Of a DNA stretch of 64,000 nucleotides, positions 1 through 8,484 are shown piece after piece; position 1 is the first letter of the stretch, and every line of letters begins with the position of its first letter. The DNA comes from Mesorhizobium sp. YC-39 (GTDB lineage Bacteria; Pseudomonadota; Alphaproteobacteria; Rhizobiales; Rhizobiaceae), in contig NZ_JAOWPS010000001.1 in the NCBI RefSeq assembly GCF_025753795.1, positions 1,736,001-1,800,000 on the forward strand. Direction: 5' to 3'. A program made the position numbers and the translations under genes. The notes below the pieces were generated by a model, which saw only the letters and a program-made list of their open reading frames with translations, did no database searches and was not told the DNA's origin.

Positions 1-758
1 AAGCTGACGAGCCCGAGCGGAATAGTCTGCACGGACGGGTCGCGCAGCAAGAGGAAGGCGAGGAAGAAATCGTTCCAGATCTCGATGAAGCCGAAGATCA
101 GGATCAGCGCCACGCCCGGCCGGATCAGCGGCAGCATGATATGGATCAGGATCGCCAACCGGCTGGCGCCATCCACGCGCGCGGCGTCTTCGAGGTCGGC
201 CGGAAGCGTTATGAAGAAGCTGCGCAGGATGAAGACCGACAGCGGCAATGACGTCGCGGCGTAGACGAAGGCAATGCCGAGCCGGTTGTTGATCAGGCCG
301 AGATCGCGCGCCACCATGAACAACGGAATGGCCATGACTTGCGGCGGCACCAGCATGGCCGCCACGGCCACTGCCAGCACAAGGCCGCGTCCGGGAAAAC
401 GAAGGCGCGCCAGCGCATAGGCGCAGGGTGTCGCCACGGCCACCAGGATGATCAATGCCGAACCGGTGACGAAAACACTGCTGACGATGCGCGATCCCAT
501 GCCGGCGATGCGCCAGGCATCGACATAGTTCTGAAACACCAGGCTCGATGGCGGTCCCCAGATGTTGCTCAGCATTTCCTGCTTGGTCTTGAGCGAGCCG
601 AACAACACCCAAAGCAGCGGGTAGATCGTCTCCAAGAGCACAAGCACGAGCGCGGCATAGATGCCCACAAGTTCGAGAATGCCGCGCGCGCCGAGGCGGC
701 GACGATGGCTGGCCATGCCACTGCCGAGGGAAAGAGAAGGGTTGGCCGCGCCGCTCAT
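1..758 (-). CDS. Carbohydrate ABC transporter permease, MalG type (partial)
   Basis: Inner-membrane subunit of a sugar importer. The gene reads off the left edge of the window, so only about 252 N-terminal residues are seen; the family is usually 270-290 long. A cytoplasmic N-terminus of about 27 residues is followed by hydrophobic segments. The EAA loop that docks on the ATPase is visible near residues 190-205 (EDAARVDGAS). The ATG overlaps the stop of the upstream permease as ATGA, so the two are translationally coupled. The binding protein and a TIM-barrel protein are upstream in the same operon. No ATPase gene is in view for this set; it may lie beyond the edge or be shared. Substrate unknown. 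Confidence 0.9.
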   Translation of the reverse strand, partial: MSGAANPSLSLGSGMASHRRRLGARGILELVGIYAALVLVLLETIYPLLWVLFGSLKTKQEMLSNIWGPPSSLVFQNYVDAWRIAGMGSRIVSSVFVTGSALIILVAVATPCAYALARLRFPGRGLVLAVAVAAMLVPPQVMAIPLFMVARDLGLINNRLGIAFVYAATSLPLSVFILRSFFITLPADLEDAARVDGASRLAILIHIMLPLIRPGVALILIFGFIEIWNDFFLAFLLLRDPSVQTIPLGLVS

Positions 759-1687
759 CAGACGTCAAGCCTTTGCCGCCGCATCAAGGCGAGCAGTCCG
801 ACGCTGGCCAGTCCGACGATCAGGAAGAGCACATAGCCGATCGCCGCGGCATAACTCATGGCGCCGTCCTGGAAGGCCTTGCTCATCATATAGGTGAGCA
901 CGACCTCGGTGGCGTGGTTTGGGCCGCCTTTGGTCAGGACATAGACGATGTCGAAGTTGCGCACAAAGGCGCCCGAAAGACCGAGAATGGTGTTGATGAA
1001 GACGATCGGCATCATCATCGGCAAAGTGACATGCCAGAAGCGCTGGACCGGTCCCGCGCCGTCCATCTTCGCGGATTCGTAGAGTTCCGACGGAATCGTC
1101 TGCAGGCCCGCGAGATAGATCACGGCGTGGAAGCCGAGCCATTTCCAGACGTCGACGACGATGATTGAGTAGAGCGCGATATTGGCGTCGCCGAGCCATG
1201 ATTGCTTCAGCCCGCCGAGACCGAACAGATCGAGCGCCCCGTTGAGCAGCCCGAAGACCGGATTGTAGATCCAGGACCAGAGCAGTCCGACAGCGACGAA
1301 GGACATCGTCACCGGGATGAAGGCGGCGGCGCGAAAGAAGGTGCGGCCGACGAGCGCCCGGTTGAGAAGCAGCGCCAGTCCGAGGCCCAGCACGTTTTTG
1401 AGCACGACAACGGCGACGACGAAAATCAGATTGTTGCGCAGCGCGCCGAGGAAGATGCGGTCATACGCGAGGCGCTGATAGTTCGAGAAGCCTGCCCAGG
1501 TCGGGTCGGAAAACCCGTCCCAATTGTGCAGGCTGAGCCAGAAACCGTTGACGAAGGGCCAGAGGTAGAACAGACAAAAGAGGATCGCGGCAGGCAGGAT
1601 CATGACGAAGGCGACCGCGCCATCGCCTGCAAGGAAGCGCCCGAAACGGCTCGCGGAAGGAGCCGCCTCTTGCGGTCGCGTGCTCAT
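758..1687 (-). CDS. Carbohydrate ABC transporter permease, MalF/UgpA type
   Basis: 309-residue inner-membrane permease, partner of the MalG-type permease that follows it. The N-terminus is short and cytoplasmic, then a first hydrophobic span near residues 28-50 and further spans typical of the family. The EAA loop is near residue 200 (ELYESAKMDGAG). The start overlaps the stop of the upstream isomerase-like gene by 4 bp, and its own stop overlaps the next start. The four genes are therefore one operon: binding protein, TIM-barrel protein, permease, permease. The family imports sugars, sugar alcohols or glycerol-phosphate-like compounds. The actual substrate cannot be read from sequence. Confidence 0.92.
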   Translation of the reverse strand: MSTRPQEAAPSASRFGRFLAGDGAVAFVMILPAAILFCLFYLWPFVNGFWLSLHNWDGFSDPTWAGFSNYQRLAYDRIFLGALRNNLIFVVAVVVLKNVLGLGLALLLNRALVGRTFFRAAAFIPVTMSFVAVGLLWSWIYNPVFGLLNGALDLFGLGGLKQSWLGDANIALYSIIVVDVWKWLGFHAVIYLAGLQTIPSELYESAKMDGAGPVQRFWHVTLPMMMPIVFINTILGLSGAFVRNFDIVYVLTKGGPNHATEVVLTYMMSKAFQDGAMSYAAAIGYVLFLIVGLASVGLLALMRRQRLDV

Positions 1688-2628
1688 GCGGCGGATTTCT
1701 TCGCGGTCTTCGGCGTCAGCACAAGCCCGAGCGTGTTGCTGATATAGGCGATGCTTTCCAGCGTGCTCTGCTCGGCCGTCTTCTTCGAAGCATCCAGTTC
1801 GATGATGGCCAGCCCATCATAGTTCGCGTCGAGCAGCACATCGACGATGCCGGCAAGGTCGACGACACCTGCACCGAGCTCGCAAAAGGCGCCGTAGCGG
1901 TCATAGCCTTTCAGCGCCGGATCGACCTTGGTGTCCTTGAAATGCATGTAGCGCACGGCCGAGATGTAGGTCCTGACCGCATCGACCGGATCGGAATTGG
2001 TATGAGCAAGATGCGCCGGATCGATGCAGAGGCCGGCAAGGTCAGTATCCAGTTCATCCATCATCCGGTCGAGCTGGTCGCGGCGTTCGATGAAGGTATC
2101 GAGATGGGGATGATAGACCGTTTCGATGCCGAGGTCCTTGGTCCGTCTGCCGATATCCTCGAGCGCGCGGCAAAAGGCGCGGTAGTCGTCGGCCGTGTGA
2201 GGCCCGGCAATGGCTTCCGATGGACCGCCGCCCAGAACCAGCACCGGTGAGCCGAAGCCCTTCAGCATCCTGGTCAGTGCGACAAGCACATCGCGCTCAT
2301 AGGGCCAGGCGACAGGGTTGGTGAAGATCGCGTTGACATAGAAGGAGGAGAGCTTGATGCCGTACTCGCTCTGGCCTTCCGAAAGCAGCGCGTAGCGCCG
2401 CAATATGTCGGTATCGGTGGTGACCCCCATCGGTGCCTGGTTGCCGAGCTGCATGTATTTGCGGGCGTATTGGTCCGAGAGGCTGGTGAAGGCGAGGATC
2501 TCGAACCAGCCGAAACCCTGATCGGCCAGGAACTTGATGGCCGGCCTGAGCGGAAGGCCGGTCAGGTCCCAGCTGTTGAGGTGATAGCCGATCGAGAAGC
2601 GCTGCCGCTCAGCGCGATTTTTCGTCAT
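1684..2628 (-). CDS. Sugar phosphate isomerase/epimerase family protein (AP endonuclease 2-type TIM barrel)
   Basis: 314-residue soluble protein of the xylose-isomerase-like TIM barrel superfamily (IolE, hydroxypyruvate isomerase and 3-keto-sugar epimerase relatives). Likely metal-binding strand ends are visible: YHPHLDTF near residue 167, IDPAHLAH near 202, HFKDTK near 230 and IELDAS near 278. It sits between the binding protein and the permeases of a sugar importer, so it probably isomerises or epimerises the imported sugar or a keto-derivative. The exact reaction is not determined. A 104-bp gap containing a strong hairpin separates it from the binding-protein gene. Confidence 0.85.
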   Translation of the reverse strand: MTKNRAERQRFSIGYHLNSWDLTGLPLRPAIKFLADQGFGWFEILAFTSLSDQYARKYMQLGNQAPMGVTTDTDILRRYALLSEGQSEYGIKLSSFYVNAIFTNPVAWPYERDVLVALTRMLKGFGSPVLVLGGGPSEAIAGPHTADDYRAFCRALEDIGRRTKDLGIETVYHPHLDTFIERRDQLDRMMDELDTDLAGLCIDPAHLAHTNSDPVDAVRTYISAVRYMHFKDTKVDPALKGYDRYGAFCELGAGVVDLAGIVDVLLDANYDGLAIIELDASKKTAEQSTLESIAYISNTLGLVLTPKTAKKSAA

Positions 2629-2715
2629 GTCCCTGTCTCCGGTAAGGGAGGCAGCCCGAGACGGGGCAACCTCTGTTTCTCATACCTGGCGCATCAGCTC
2701 GGGCGGATGCGCGCA

Positions 2716-2731
2716 CTCGCCTGCAGGCGAG
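2716..2731 (-). terminator. Perfect 16-bp palindrome just after the binding-protein stop codon
   Basis: CTCGCCTGCAGGCGAG lies 1 bp after the TGA of the sugar binding-protein gene. In RNA it can form a compact hairpin. There is no T-run, so it is more likely a 3' stabiliser or processing site that keeps binding-protein mRNA above permease mRNA than a full terminator. Confidence 0.55.
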
Positions 2732-2732
2732 C

Positions 2733-4079
2733 TCACTTGGGTGGCCAGTTGCCCTGAGCCTTGAGGTCGTCGAAGGTGGTCTGGATCGAGGCCGCGGCAT
2801 CCTCTGGCGTCGTCGTGCCGCCGACGATGCCGGCGATTGCCGAGGCGGTGGCTGTCGCGACTTCCGATGGCCAGATCCAGTCGAGGAACTTGATCGTGCT
2901 CGGGAAGGCTTCCTTGCGCAGCTCGACGGCATAGGCATCTTCGACCTGCGGCACGCCCTTGATCGAGGCCGCGATCGGCTGCTCCGGCGCAAGATAGAGC
3001 GTCGCAACCTCGGGCCGGGTCAGATAGTCGATGAATTTGATGGCCGCATCGAGTTTCTCGGGCGGGATCGACGAGGCCACGCAGATACCGTTGTCGGCGC
3101 CGCCGCCATGGCCTGGCGCGCCCGGCGTTCCCTCCATTTTCGGAAAGGCGAAGACGCCCCATTTGAAGTCCTTGACGCTCGTCTGGAGCGACGGAATTTC
3201 CCAGGTGCCGCCATAATACATGGCGCTCTTGCCGGCGGCGAAGGCCGCGCGCATGCCGTCCTGGTCGACGGATAGCGAATCCTTGGAGAGGATGCCGTCA
3301 TCGACCCATTGCTTGATCAGCTTGAATCCTTCGACATCAGGCGCATCGGTGAATTTCGCCGTGCCTTCCAGGTTCTTCTGGGTCTTGCCGATCGGATCGC
3401 CCGAGGCCTGCGAAAAGGTCTCGAAATACCACATCGGCCACATCACGGTGTTCGAGCCCTGATGCAGCAGCGGGATCACGCCCGCGTCCTTGAACTTCGG
3501 CACCGCCGCCTTCAGGTCCGCATAGGTCGGTGGCACCTCGATGCCAAGCTTCTGAAAGAGGTCGACATTGTAGAAGATCGTCGATGTCGACAGGGTGGAG
3601 ATGGGAACGCCGTAGACCTGGCCATTGATCGTGAAGGCGCCAAGTGCTGCGGCATCGATCCTGTCCTGGAACGGCTTGATCTTGTCGGTGATCGGCATCA
3701 CCAGCTTGCGCCTGGCATAGGCGCCATTGGTGTAGAAAGCCGGGCAGGCGATCAGGTCCATTTCCTGGTTGGCAAGCTTGGCGGTCATCAGCCGCTGGAT
3801 GGAATCGGTCTGCGGCCCCTGCGCGTCCCACTCCACCGCCGCGACATCGGGATTGGCTTTGAGGAAACCGTCAATGACCTCTTGCTGGATCTTCTTCTGC
3901 TCGTCCGGCGGTTGCCGCGGAGCGAGCTGGTCGAGGGCCGAACCGCCGAAAACCTTGAGGATGATCCCGTCGGCATGGGCGATGCCGGGTAGCGTGATCA
4001 GGCTCAGGCTGAGCAGCGCGGTAGCAAGGACGGCGGGGCTTTGTTTTGAACGATGGGTCACTCTCTGCTGAACGGGCAT
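2733..4079 (-). CDS. Sugar ABC transporter substrate-binding protein (family 1)
   Basis: Periplasmic binding protein of about 448 residues, first gene of the A operon. The start at 4079 (MPVQQ) is chosen over an upstream in-frame ATG at 4124 because GGAGAG lies just before it and because the Sec signal peptide then begins properly: basic residues, a hydrophobic core near 14-30, and cleavage after AHA. The mature protein has the alternating domain pattern of MalE/UgpB-type proteins, including the family-typical YGGTWE segment. It delivers a sugar or oligosaccharide to the two downstream permeases. The substrate is unknown. A dyad in the leader (4120-4151) could be its operator. Confidence 0.9.
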   Translation of the reverse strand: MPVQQRVTHRSKQSPAVLATALLSLSLITLPGIAHADGIILKVFGGSALDQLAPRQPPDEQKKIQQEVIDGFLKANPDVAAVEWDAQGPQTDSIQRLMTAKLANQEMDLIACPAFYTNGAYARRKLVMPITDKIKPFQDRIDAAALGAFTINGQVYGVPISTLSTSTIFYNVDLFQKLGIEVPPTYADLKAAVPKFKDAGVIPLLHQGSNTVMWPMWYFETFSQASGDPIGKTQKNLEGTAKFTDAPDVEGFKLIKQWVDDGILSKDSLSVDQDGMRAAFAAGKSAMYYGGTWEIPSLQTSVKDFKWGVFAFPKMEGTPGAPGHGGGADNGICVASSIPPEKLDAAIKFIDYLTRPEVATLYLAPEQPIAASIKGVPQVEDAYAVELRKEAFPSTIKFLDWIWPSEVATATASAIAGIVGGTTTPEDAAASIQTTFDDLKAQGNWPPK

Positions 4080-4119
4080 CTGGCTCTCCTTTACGCCAAT
4101 GCCGAGGGGCAACCTCGGG

Positions 4120-4151
4120 ACCAAGATCGTTGATGGTCATATGATCTTGGT
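4120..4151. promoter_or_regulatory. Inverted repeat in the leader of the A operon
   Basis: The 9-bp arms ACCAAGATC (4120-4128) and GATCTTGGT (4143-4151) are exact inverse complements 14 bp apart, 41 bp upstream of the binding-protein start. A TTGACA hexamer reads on the minus strand at 4173-4168. The dyad could be a repressor site or a leader hairpin. No regulator gene for it is in the window. Confidence 0.4.
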
Positions 4152-4328
4152 CGCCTGTTTAGAATTTTGTCAATCGGGTAGATGTGCCTGTTGTTTGATC
4201 AATTCTCGGAGCAGGAGTCGGTAAATACGCGCGCAGATTGCCGCGCCGGACGGTCGCCTCGTCCGGTTGTCCAATCTCGCCTCCTTCCGGCGATCACCCG
4301 GCCGGCCGAAAACGCTGTTGGATGGATG

Positions 4329-4373
4329 TTGACAAAAAACCAGTGCGCCATTAATCCGTATATTGGATGCAAT
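4329..4373 (+). promoter_or_regulatory. Putative promoter plus GntR-type operator before the racemase-family gene
   Basis: The 413-bp divergent region 4080-4492 holds TTGACA at 4329-4334, a possible -10 TAATCC at 4352-4357 (17-bp spacer), then the inverted repeat ATTGGATGCAAT at 4362-4373. The same 12-mer with small changes recurs at 7340, 11794 and 21364. Placement just after the -10 fits repression by the FCD-type GntR protein encoded at 11833-12522. Inference from motif and position. Confidence 0.5.
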
Positions 4374-4492
4374 TTGAAAACCCTTGCATGGCGAAACGTC
4401 GGCACGATGTGATGGCGGCGGGCTCGCTGGCAAAGAACTTGCTCGGGTCATGACCACCGACATCCGCGTCGTAAATCTGAGGATGCCCGCCG

Positions 4493-5521
4493 ATGAACCT
4501 GGATCGCGTCATTACCGTCGTCGGAGCCCATGCCGAGGGCGAGGTGGGCCGGGTGATAACCGGCGGTGTCCTGCCGCCACGTGGGGCGACGATGTTCGAG
4601 CGCATGGAGAATCTGGAACGCGACAGCGCATGGCTGCGCAACATGCTGCTGTTCGATCCGCGCGGCAGCGTCAACGCGGCCGTCAACCTGATTACGCCGC
4701 CCATACGCGCCGATGCCGATATCGGCATGATCGTCATGGAGTCGGACTACTTCGTGCCGATGTCGGGTTCGAACCTGATCTGCACGGTCACGGTCGCCCT
4801 CGAGGCAGGCATGATCCCGATGCGTGGCGCCAAGACCATCGTCAGGGTGGACACGCCGGCCGGCCTGGTCGAGGTCGAGGCGGATTGCAGCGGCGGCAAG
4901 TGCCGCCGCATCACATTCCGCAACATCCCGTCCTTCGTCATGCATCGCGACCGGATGGTCGAGGTGCCCGGGATCGGGTCATTGCGGGTCGGTGTCGCCT
5001 ATGGCGGCATGATCTACTGCATTGTCGATGCCGAGGATGTCGGCGTGACGCTGGCCCGCGACGAGGCGCGCGACCTGATCGAACTGGGCGAGCGCATCAA
5101 GGCCGCCGCTGCCGAACAGCTTCCCTCGATCCATCCGGAAAACCCGTCGATCAACACCATCAACCAGACGGAATTCGCCGGCCCGTTGCGGATCATCGAT
5201 GGTGTGAAGACCTCGAAGAACGCCGTGGTCGTTTCTCCCGGCCGGCTCGACCGCTGCCCCTGCGGCACGGGAACCTCCGCGCGGATGGCCTTGCTGCATG
5301 CGCGCGGCGATCTCGCTGTGGGCGAGAAGTTCCGGCACACCTCGATACTCGACACCGTCTTCGATTGCTGCATCGTCGAGACGGCCGTGGCCGGCAATGT
5401 GCCCGCGGTGGTTACCGAGGTTTCCGGGCGCGCCTGGCTGACCGGAGTGAGCCACTACGGGGTGGATCCGGAGGATCCCTTCCCCGAGGGCTACCGCCTG
5501 TCGGACACCTGGTTCAGGTAG
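4493..5521 (+). CDS. Proline racemase family protein, Ser/Cys type (probable hydroxyproline 2-epimerase / trans-3-hydroxyproline dehydratase)
   Basis: 342 residues, cytosolic, usual length for the family. The first catalytic position, a Cys in true racemases, is Ser91 in MSGSN. The second is Cys257 in CPCGTGTSA. Known work on this superfamily assigns Cys/Cys members to proline racemase and 4-hydroxyproline epimerase, Cys/Thr members to trans-3-hydroxy-L-proline dehydratase, and Ser/Cys members to mixed epimerase and dehydratase activity. GAGGA 9 nt upstream supports the ATG. It heads a cluster with a DHDPS-family protein and an aldehyde dehydrogenase, the order of chemistry expected for hydroxyproline breakdown to 2-oxoglutarate. 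The GntR-type operator at 4362 precedes it. The substrate is inferred from family and context. Confidence 0.82.
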   Translation: MNLDRVITVVGAHAEGEVGRVITGGVLPPRGATMFERMENLERDSAWLRNMLLFDPRGSVNAAVNLITPPIRADADIGMIVMESDYFVPMSGSNLICTVTVALEAGMIPMRGAKTIVRVDTPAGLVEVEADCSGGKCRRITFRNIPSFVMHRDRMVEVPGIGSLRVGVAYGGMIYCIVDAEDVGVTLARDEARDLIELGERIKAAAAEQLPSIHPENPSINTINQTEFAGPLRIIDGVKTSKNAVVVSPGRLDRCPCGTGTSARMALLHARGDLAVGEKFRHTSILDTVFDCCIVETAVAGNVPAVVTEVSGRAWLTGVSHYGVDPEDPFPEGYRLSDTWFR

Positions 5522-5614
5522 CCGCAGATGTAGGCAACCGCCGACGCATTTAGTCGGCTAATCAGACCGCGCAAGACCGATCACGCAACACGAACCGGAC
5601 AGGCAAGCAAGCCG

Positions 5615-6199
5615 ATGACGACAGCACCGAATACCGATCTGACCTGGCTCAACCCGCCGCCGCACCACGCGTTCTCCGACAGCACGCTGTATGTGCGCAC
5701 CGGCAGGGAGACCGATTTCTGGCGCGAGACATTCTACGATTTCTGGCGCGACAACGGCCACTTCCTCTATCGCCCGGTCGAGGGCGACTTCAGCGCCGAG
5801 GTCACGGTCAAGGGCGACTACAAGGTGCTCTACGACCAGGCCGGATTGATGATCCGGCTGAGCGAGACGCACTGGGTCAAGGCCGGCATCGAATACACCG
5901 ACGGGCTGATGTATTTCTCCGTCGTCGTCACCAACGACGCGTCCGACTGGTCGCTGGTCAGCATTCCGGCCAGTCCGGACGGCATCAGGATCCGCTTGAC
6001 CCGCCACGCCGAAGCGATCCGCGTCCAGTATCTGGACGTCTCCGACGGCCACTGGAAGCCGGTGCGGCTTGCCTATTTCCCGCCCTCGAAAACGGTCGAT
6101 GTCGGCATGATGTGCTGCTCGCCGCAACGCGAGGGCTTCGAGGTCACGTTCAGCGATTTTTCGGTCGGCCCGGCGATTTCGAGGGAACTCCATGACTGA
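5615..6199 (+). CDS. DUF1349 domain protein (concanavalin A-like fold)
   Basis: 194 residues, no signal peptide or membrane segment. The sequence is rich in Trp, Tyr and Phe and matches the DUF1349 pattern of beta-strand runs: DQAGLMIRL near residue 85, then HWVKAGIEYTDG, and YFPPSKTVDVGMMC near 155. Proteins of this family have a lectin/glucanase-like beta sandwich and no proven reaction; many sit near sugar enzymes. The start is weakly supported because there is no clear ribosome site. The stop overlaps the next gene by 8 bp, so it is co-translated with the Gfo/Idh/MocA oxidoreductase, perhaps as its partner. Function unknown. Confidence 0.75.
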   Translation: MTTAPNTDLTWLNPPPHHAFSDSTLYVRTGRETDFWRETFYDFWRDNGHFLYRPVEGDFSAEVTVKGDYKVLYDQAGLMIRLSETHWVKAGIEYTDGLMYFSVVVTNDASDWSLVSIPASPDGIRIRLTRHAEAIRVQYLDVSDGHWKPVRLAYFPPSKTVDVGMMCCSPQREGFEVTFSDFSVGPAISRELHD

Positions 6200-7271
6200 G
6201 GCGCCCCAAGCGATGCCGGCCGCGGGCCGCGCGCGTCGAGATGCGGGCAAGGTCCGCTGGGCAATCGTGGGAGCAAGCCAGATCGCGCGCTCTTGGGTCG
6301 CCAAGGCGATCCAGTCCGTGCCGGATGCGGAACTGGTGGCGATCGTCAGCCGGAGTGCTGCTCGTGGCCGTGCATTCGCCGACGGTCTCGGGATACCAGT
6401 ATCCGCGACCAGCCTCAAATCGCTTCTCGCCGAAACCGCGATCGATGCAGTCTACGTCTCGACCAACAATGACAGGCATTGCGACGACACGCTCGAGGCT
6501 GCGGCGGCGGGCCTGCATGTGCTTTGCGAAAAGCCGCTCGGGTTGACGCTAGCCGACGCCGTCAAGATGGCCAGGGCCTGCGACCGCGCCGGCGTCGTCC
6601 TGGCAACGAACCATCATATGCGTGGCGCGGCGACGCACAGGGCGATCCGCGACCTGGTGCTGACAGGTCGGATCGGCCGGCCGCTCGCCGCGCGCGCGAT
6701 GTATTGCGAGTACTTGCCCAAGGAACTGCAGACCTGGCGTACGAAGGATAAGGAACAGGGCGGCGTCATCTATGACCTGACAGTGCACAATGTCGATGTC
6801 CTGCGCTTCATCCTTGCGGACGAACCGGTCGAGGTCATGTCGATGAAGGCGAGCAGCCTGATCGGCGAGAATGGCGTTGAGGACCAGGTGCAGTCCATCG
6901 TCCGTTTTGCGTCCGGGCTGATCGCCTACATGCATGAGGGCCAGGTCTTTGCCCATCACGAAACGGCGCTCGAGGTCCATGGCACCGAAGGGTCGATCTA
7001 TGGCCGGGGCATTCTGGATGAGGCGCCGGTTGGTCGTGTCTATCTTCGCCGCGGCATGGAGATGACGGAAATCCCGGTCGAACCTGCCAACCTCTACGCC
7101 GCAACGATCGCCCGATTCAACGCGGCAGTGCTTCATGGCGAACAACCGGCGGCGACGGGTTGGGACGGGGTTGCCTCGCTGGCAACGGCACTGGCGGTGA
7201 GACGCTCGGCGCAAGAGGGACTGCGCGTGCCGGTGCCATTTTTCCAGGGAAGTCCGGTCATTCCCGCATGA
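6192..7271 (+). CDS. Gfo/Idh/MocA family oxidoreductase
   Basis: 359 residues, cytosolic NAD(P)-dependent dehydrogenase. A Rossmann N-terminus starts near residue 23 (WAIVGASQIA); the family signature EKP follows in CEKPLG near residue 115, and the C-terminal alpha/beta substrate domain completes it. GAGGG before the ATG is a good ribosome site even though it lies inside the upstream gene. Members oxidise or epimerise sugars, inositols, or less often amino-acid-like compounds. It is placed between a racemase-family enzyme and a DHDPS-family enzyme, so its substrate could be a cyclic imino or hydroxy acid instead of a sugar, but that is a guess. The second substrate-binding motif typical of inositol dehydrogenases is not obvious. 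Confidence 0.88.
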   Translation: MTEAPQAMPAAGRARRDAGKVRWAIVGASQIARSWVAKAIQSVPDAELVAIVSRSAARGRAFADGLGIPVSATSLKSLLAETAIDAVYVSTNNDRHCDDTLEAAAAGLHVLCEKPLGLTLADAVKMARACDRAGVVLATNHHMRGAATHRAIRDLVLTGRIGRPLAARAMYCEYLPKELQTWRTKDKEQGGVIYDLTVHNVDVLRFILADEPVEVMSMKASSLIGENGVEDQVQSIVRFASGLIAYMHEGQVFAHHETALEVHGTEGSIYGRGILDEAPVGRVYLRRGMEMTEIPVEPANLYAATIARFNAAVLHGEQPAATGWDGVASLATALAVRRSAQEGLRVPVPFFQGSPVIPA

Positions 7272-7320
7272 CCTCGCTGCATTTGTGGTGTCGGGGGCAA
7301 GGCGGATTTCACGATGGACT

Positions 7321-7351
7321 TTTGGATAGAATATTGTAGATTGGATACATT
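7321..7351 (+). promoter_or_regulatory. Tandem GntR-type operator sites before the DHDPS-family gene
   Basis: TTTGGATAGAAT (7321-7332) and ATTGGATACATT (7340-7351) are two versions of the 12-bp repeat found at 4362, 11794 and 21364, with starts 19 bp apart. They lie 34 bp upstream of the ATG at 7385. This suggests a second promoter inside the cluster under the same regulator. Confidence 0.45.
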
Positions 7352-7384
7352 ATTGCGAAAGCCAGTCCAAGGAGAGACCAGACG

Positions 7385-8296
7385 ATGACGCATTGGCAGG
7401 GGGTATTCCCGGCGGTTACGACCAAACTCGACCAGGACGGTTCGATCAATCTCGAAGCGACACAGGCAAGCATCAACCGACTGATCGACAACGGCGTTTC
7501 GGGCATCATCGTCCTGCCGATGCTGGGCGAGAATGCCTCGTTGCTGCCGTGGGAGAAGGAAGCCGTCATCCGCGCCGCCAGGGAAGCCGTCGCCGGGCGC
7601 GTGCCGCTTCTCTCCGGCCTTGCCGAGATATCGACCGCAGGTGCGGTTGCCGGCGCGCGCGCCTTCCAGGATCACGGTGCCGAAGGCCTGATGGTATTCC
7701 CGAGCCTCGGCTACAAGACCGACCCGCGCGAGACGGCCGAATGGTACAAGGCGATCGCCGGCGCCAGCGACCTGCCGATCATGATCTACAACAACCCGAT
7801 CGCCTATGGCGTCGACGTCACGCCCGCCATCCTCAAGATGCTGGCCGATTGCCCGACCATCGTGGCGGTCAAGGAAGAGACCGGTGACGTGCGCCGCGTC
7901 ACCGACATGTTCATCGCACTGGGCAATCGCTTCGATATCTTCTGCGGCGTCGACGACCAGATCGTCGAAAGCATGTCGCTCGGCGCTACCGGCTGGGTTT
8001 CGGGCATGACCAATGCCTGGCCGAAGGAATGCGTTCAGCTCTTCAACCTGTGCGCGGCCGGCAACTTCGCCAAGGCGCGCGACCTCTACCGCATCCTGAC
8101 GCCGTCCTTCCACCTCGATACGCATGTGAAGCTGGTGCAGTACATCAAGATGGCCGAGCACCTTGTCTACGGCGCGCCTGAATGGACCCGGGCGCCGCGA
8201 TTGCCGCTGGCTGGTGAGGAACGCGAGCGCGTCATCGCCACCATCAAGGCGACGATCGCAGAGCTCAAGCAGACGCAATCGCGCCGGGCTGCCTGA
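7385..8296 (+). CDS. Dihydrodipicolinate synthase/N-acetylneuraminate lyase family protein (candidate pyrroline-4-hydroxy-2-carboxylate deaminase)
   Basis: 303 residues, class I aldolase TIM barrel. Schiff-base Lys163 sits in VAVKEE and Tyr135 in MIYNNP. The loop that reads GTTGE in true DapA is LPMLGENAS here (residues 44-52), a form I associate with the deaminase and aldolase branches and not lysine biosynthesis. AAGGAGAG precedes the ATG. With the racemase-family gene upstream and an aldehyde dehydrogenase downstream, the best reading is the deaminase that opens pyrroline-4-hydroxy-2-carboxylate to 2-oxoglutarate semialdehyde. A keto-deoxy-sugar-acid aldolase is the main alternative. Two operator-like repeats lie just upstream. 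Confidence 0.82.
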   Translation: MTHWQGVFPAVTTKLDQDGSINLEATQASINRLIDNGVSGIIVLPMLGENASLLPWEKEAVIRAAREAVAGRVPLLSGLAEISTAGAVAGARAFQDHGAEGLMVFPSLGYKTDPRETAEWYKAIAGASDLPIMIYNNPIAYGVDVTPAILKMLADCPTIVAVKEETGDVRRVTDMFIALGNRFDIFCGVDDQIVESMSLGATGWVSGMTNAWPKECVQLFNLCAAGNFAKARDLYRILTPSFHLDTHVKLVQYIKMAEHLVYGAPEWTRAPRLPLAGEERERVIATIKATIAELKQTQSRRAA

Positions 8297-8377
8297 TCCG
8301 AGGGATGCTCAGGTTACCACCGGAAAATCCGCATCGCCGGTTGCGCTTTCGAGAGGTCGCCGCCGGCGGATGCGCCA

Positions 8378-8473
8378 GAGCATGATCCCGAAAAGTGGAA
8401 TCCGGTTTTCGGAAAAGATCATGCTCAAACAAGGGATAGAGCCCCGATTCAATCGGGATGGAACAGGCTCTAG
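8378..8473. repeat. Dispersed palindromic intergenic repeat, Rhizobiales type
   Basis: Arms GAGCATGATC (8378-8387) and GATCATGCTC (8417-8426) enclose a CGAAAAG...CTTTTCG-like core, followed by a second small stem CCCGATT/AATCGGG at 8443-8456 and the tail AGGCTCTAG. I recognise the core as an extragenic repeat common in Mesorhizobium and relatives. It sits between two genes on the same strand and may end or stabilise the upstream transcript. Confidence 0.7.
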
Positions 8474-8484
8474 GGACGGATTGC

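Noticed and set aside
339..836. Plus-strand open frames over the first permeases
   Set aside because: They are shadows of the two minus-strand permeases, which have EAA loops and hydrophobic spans.
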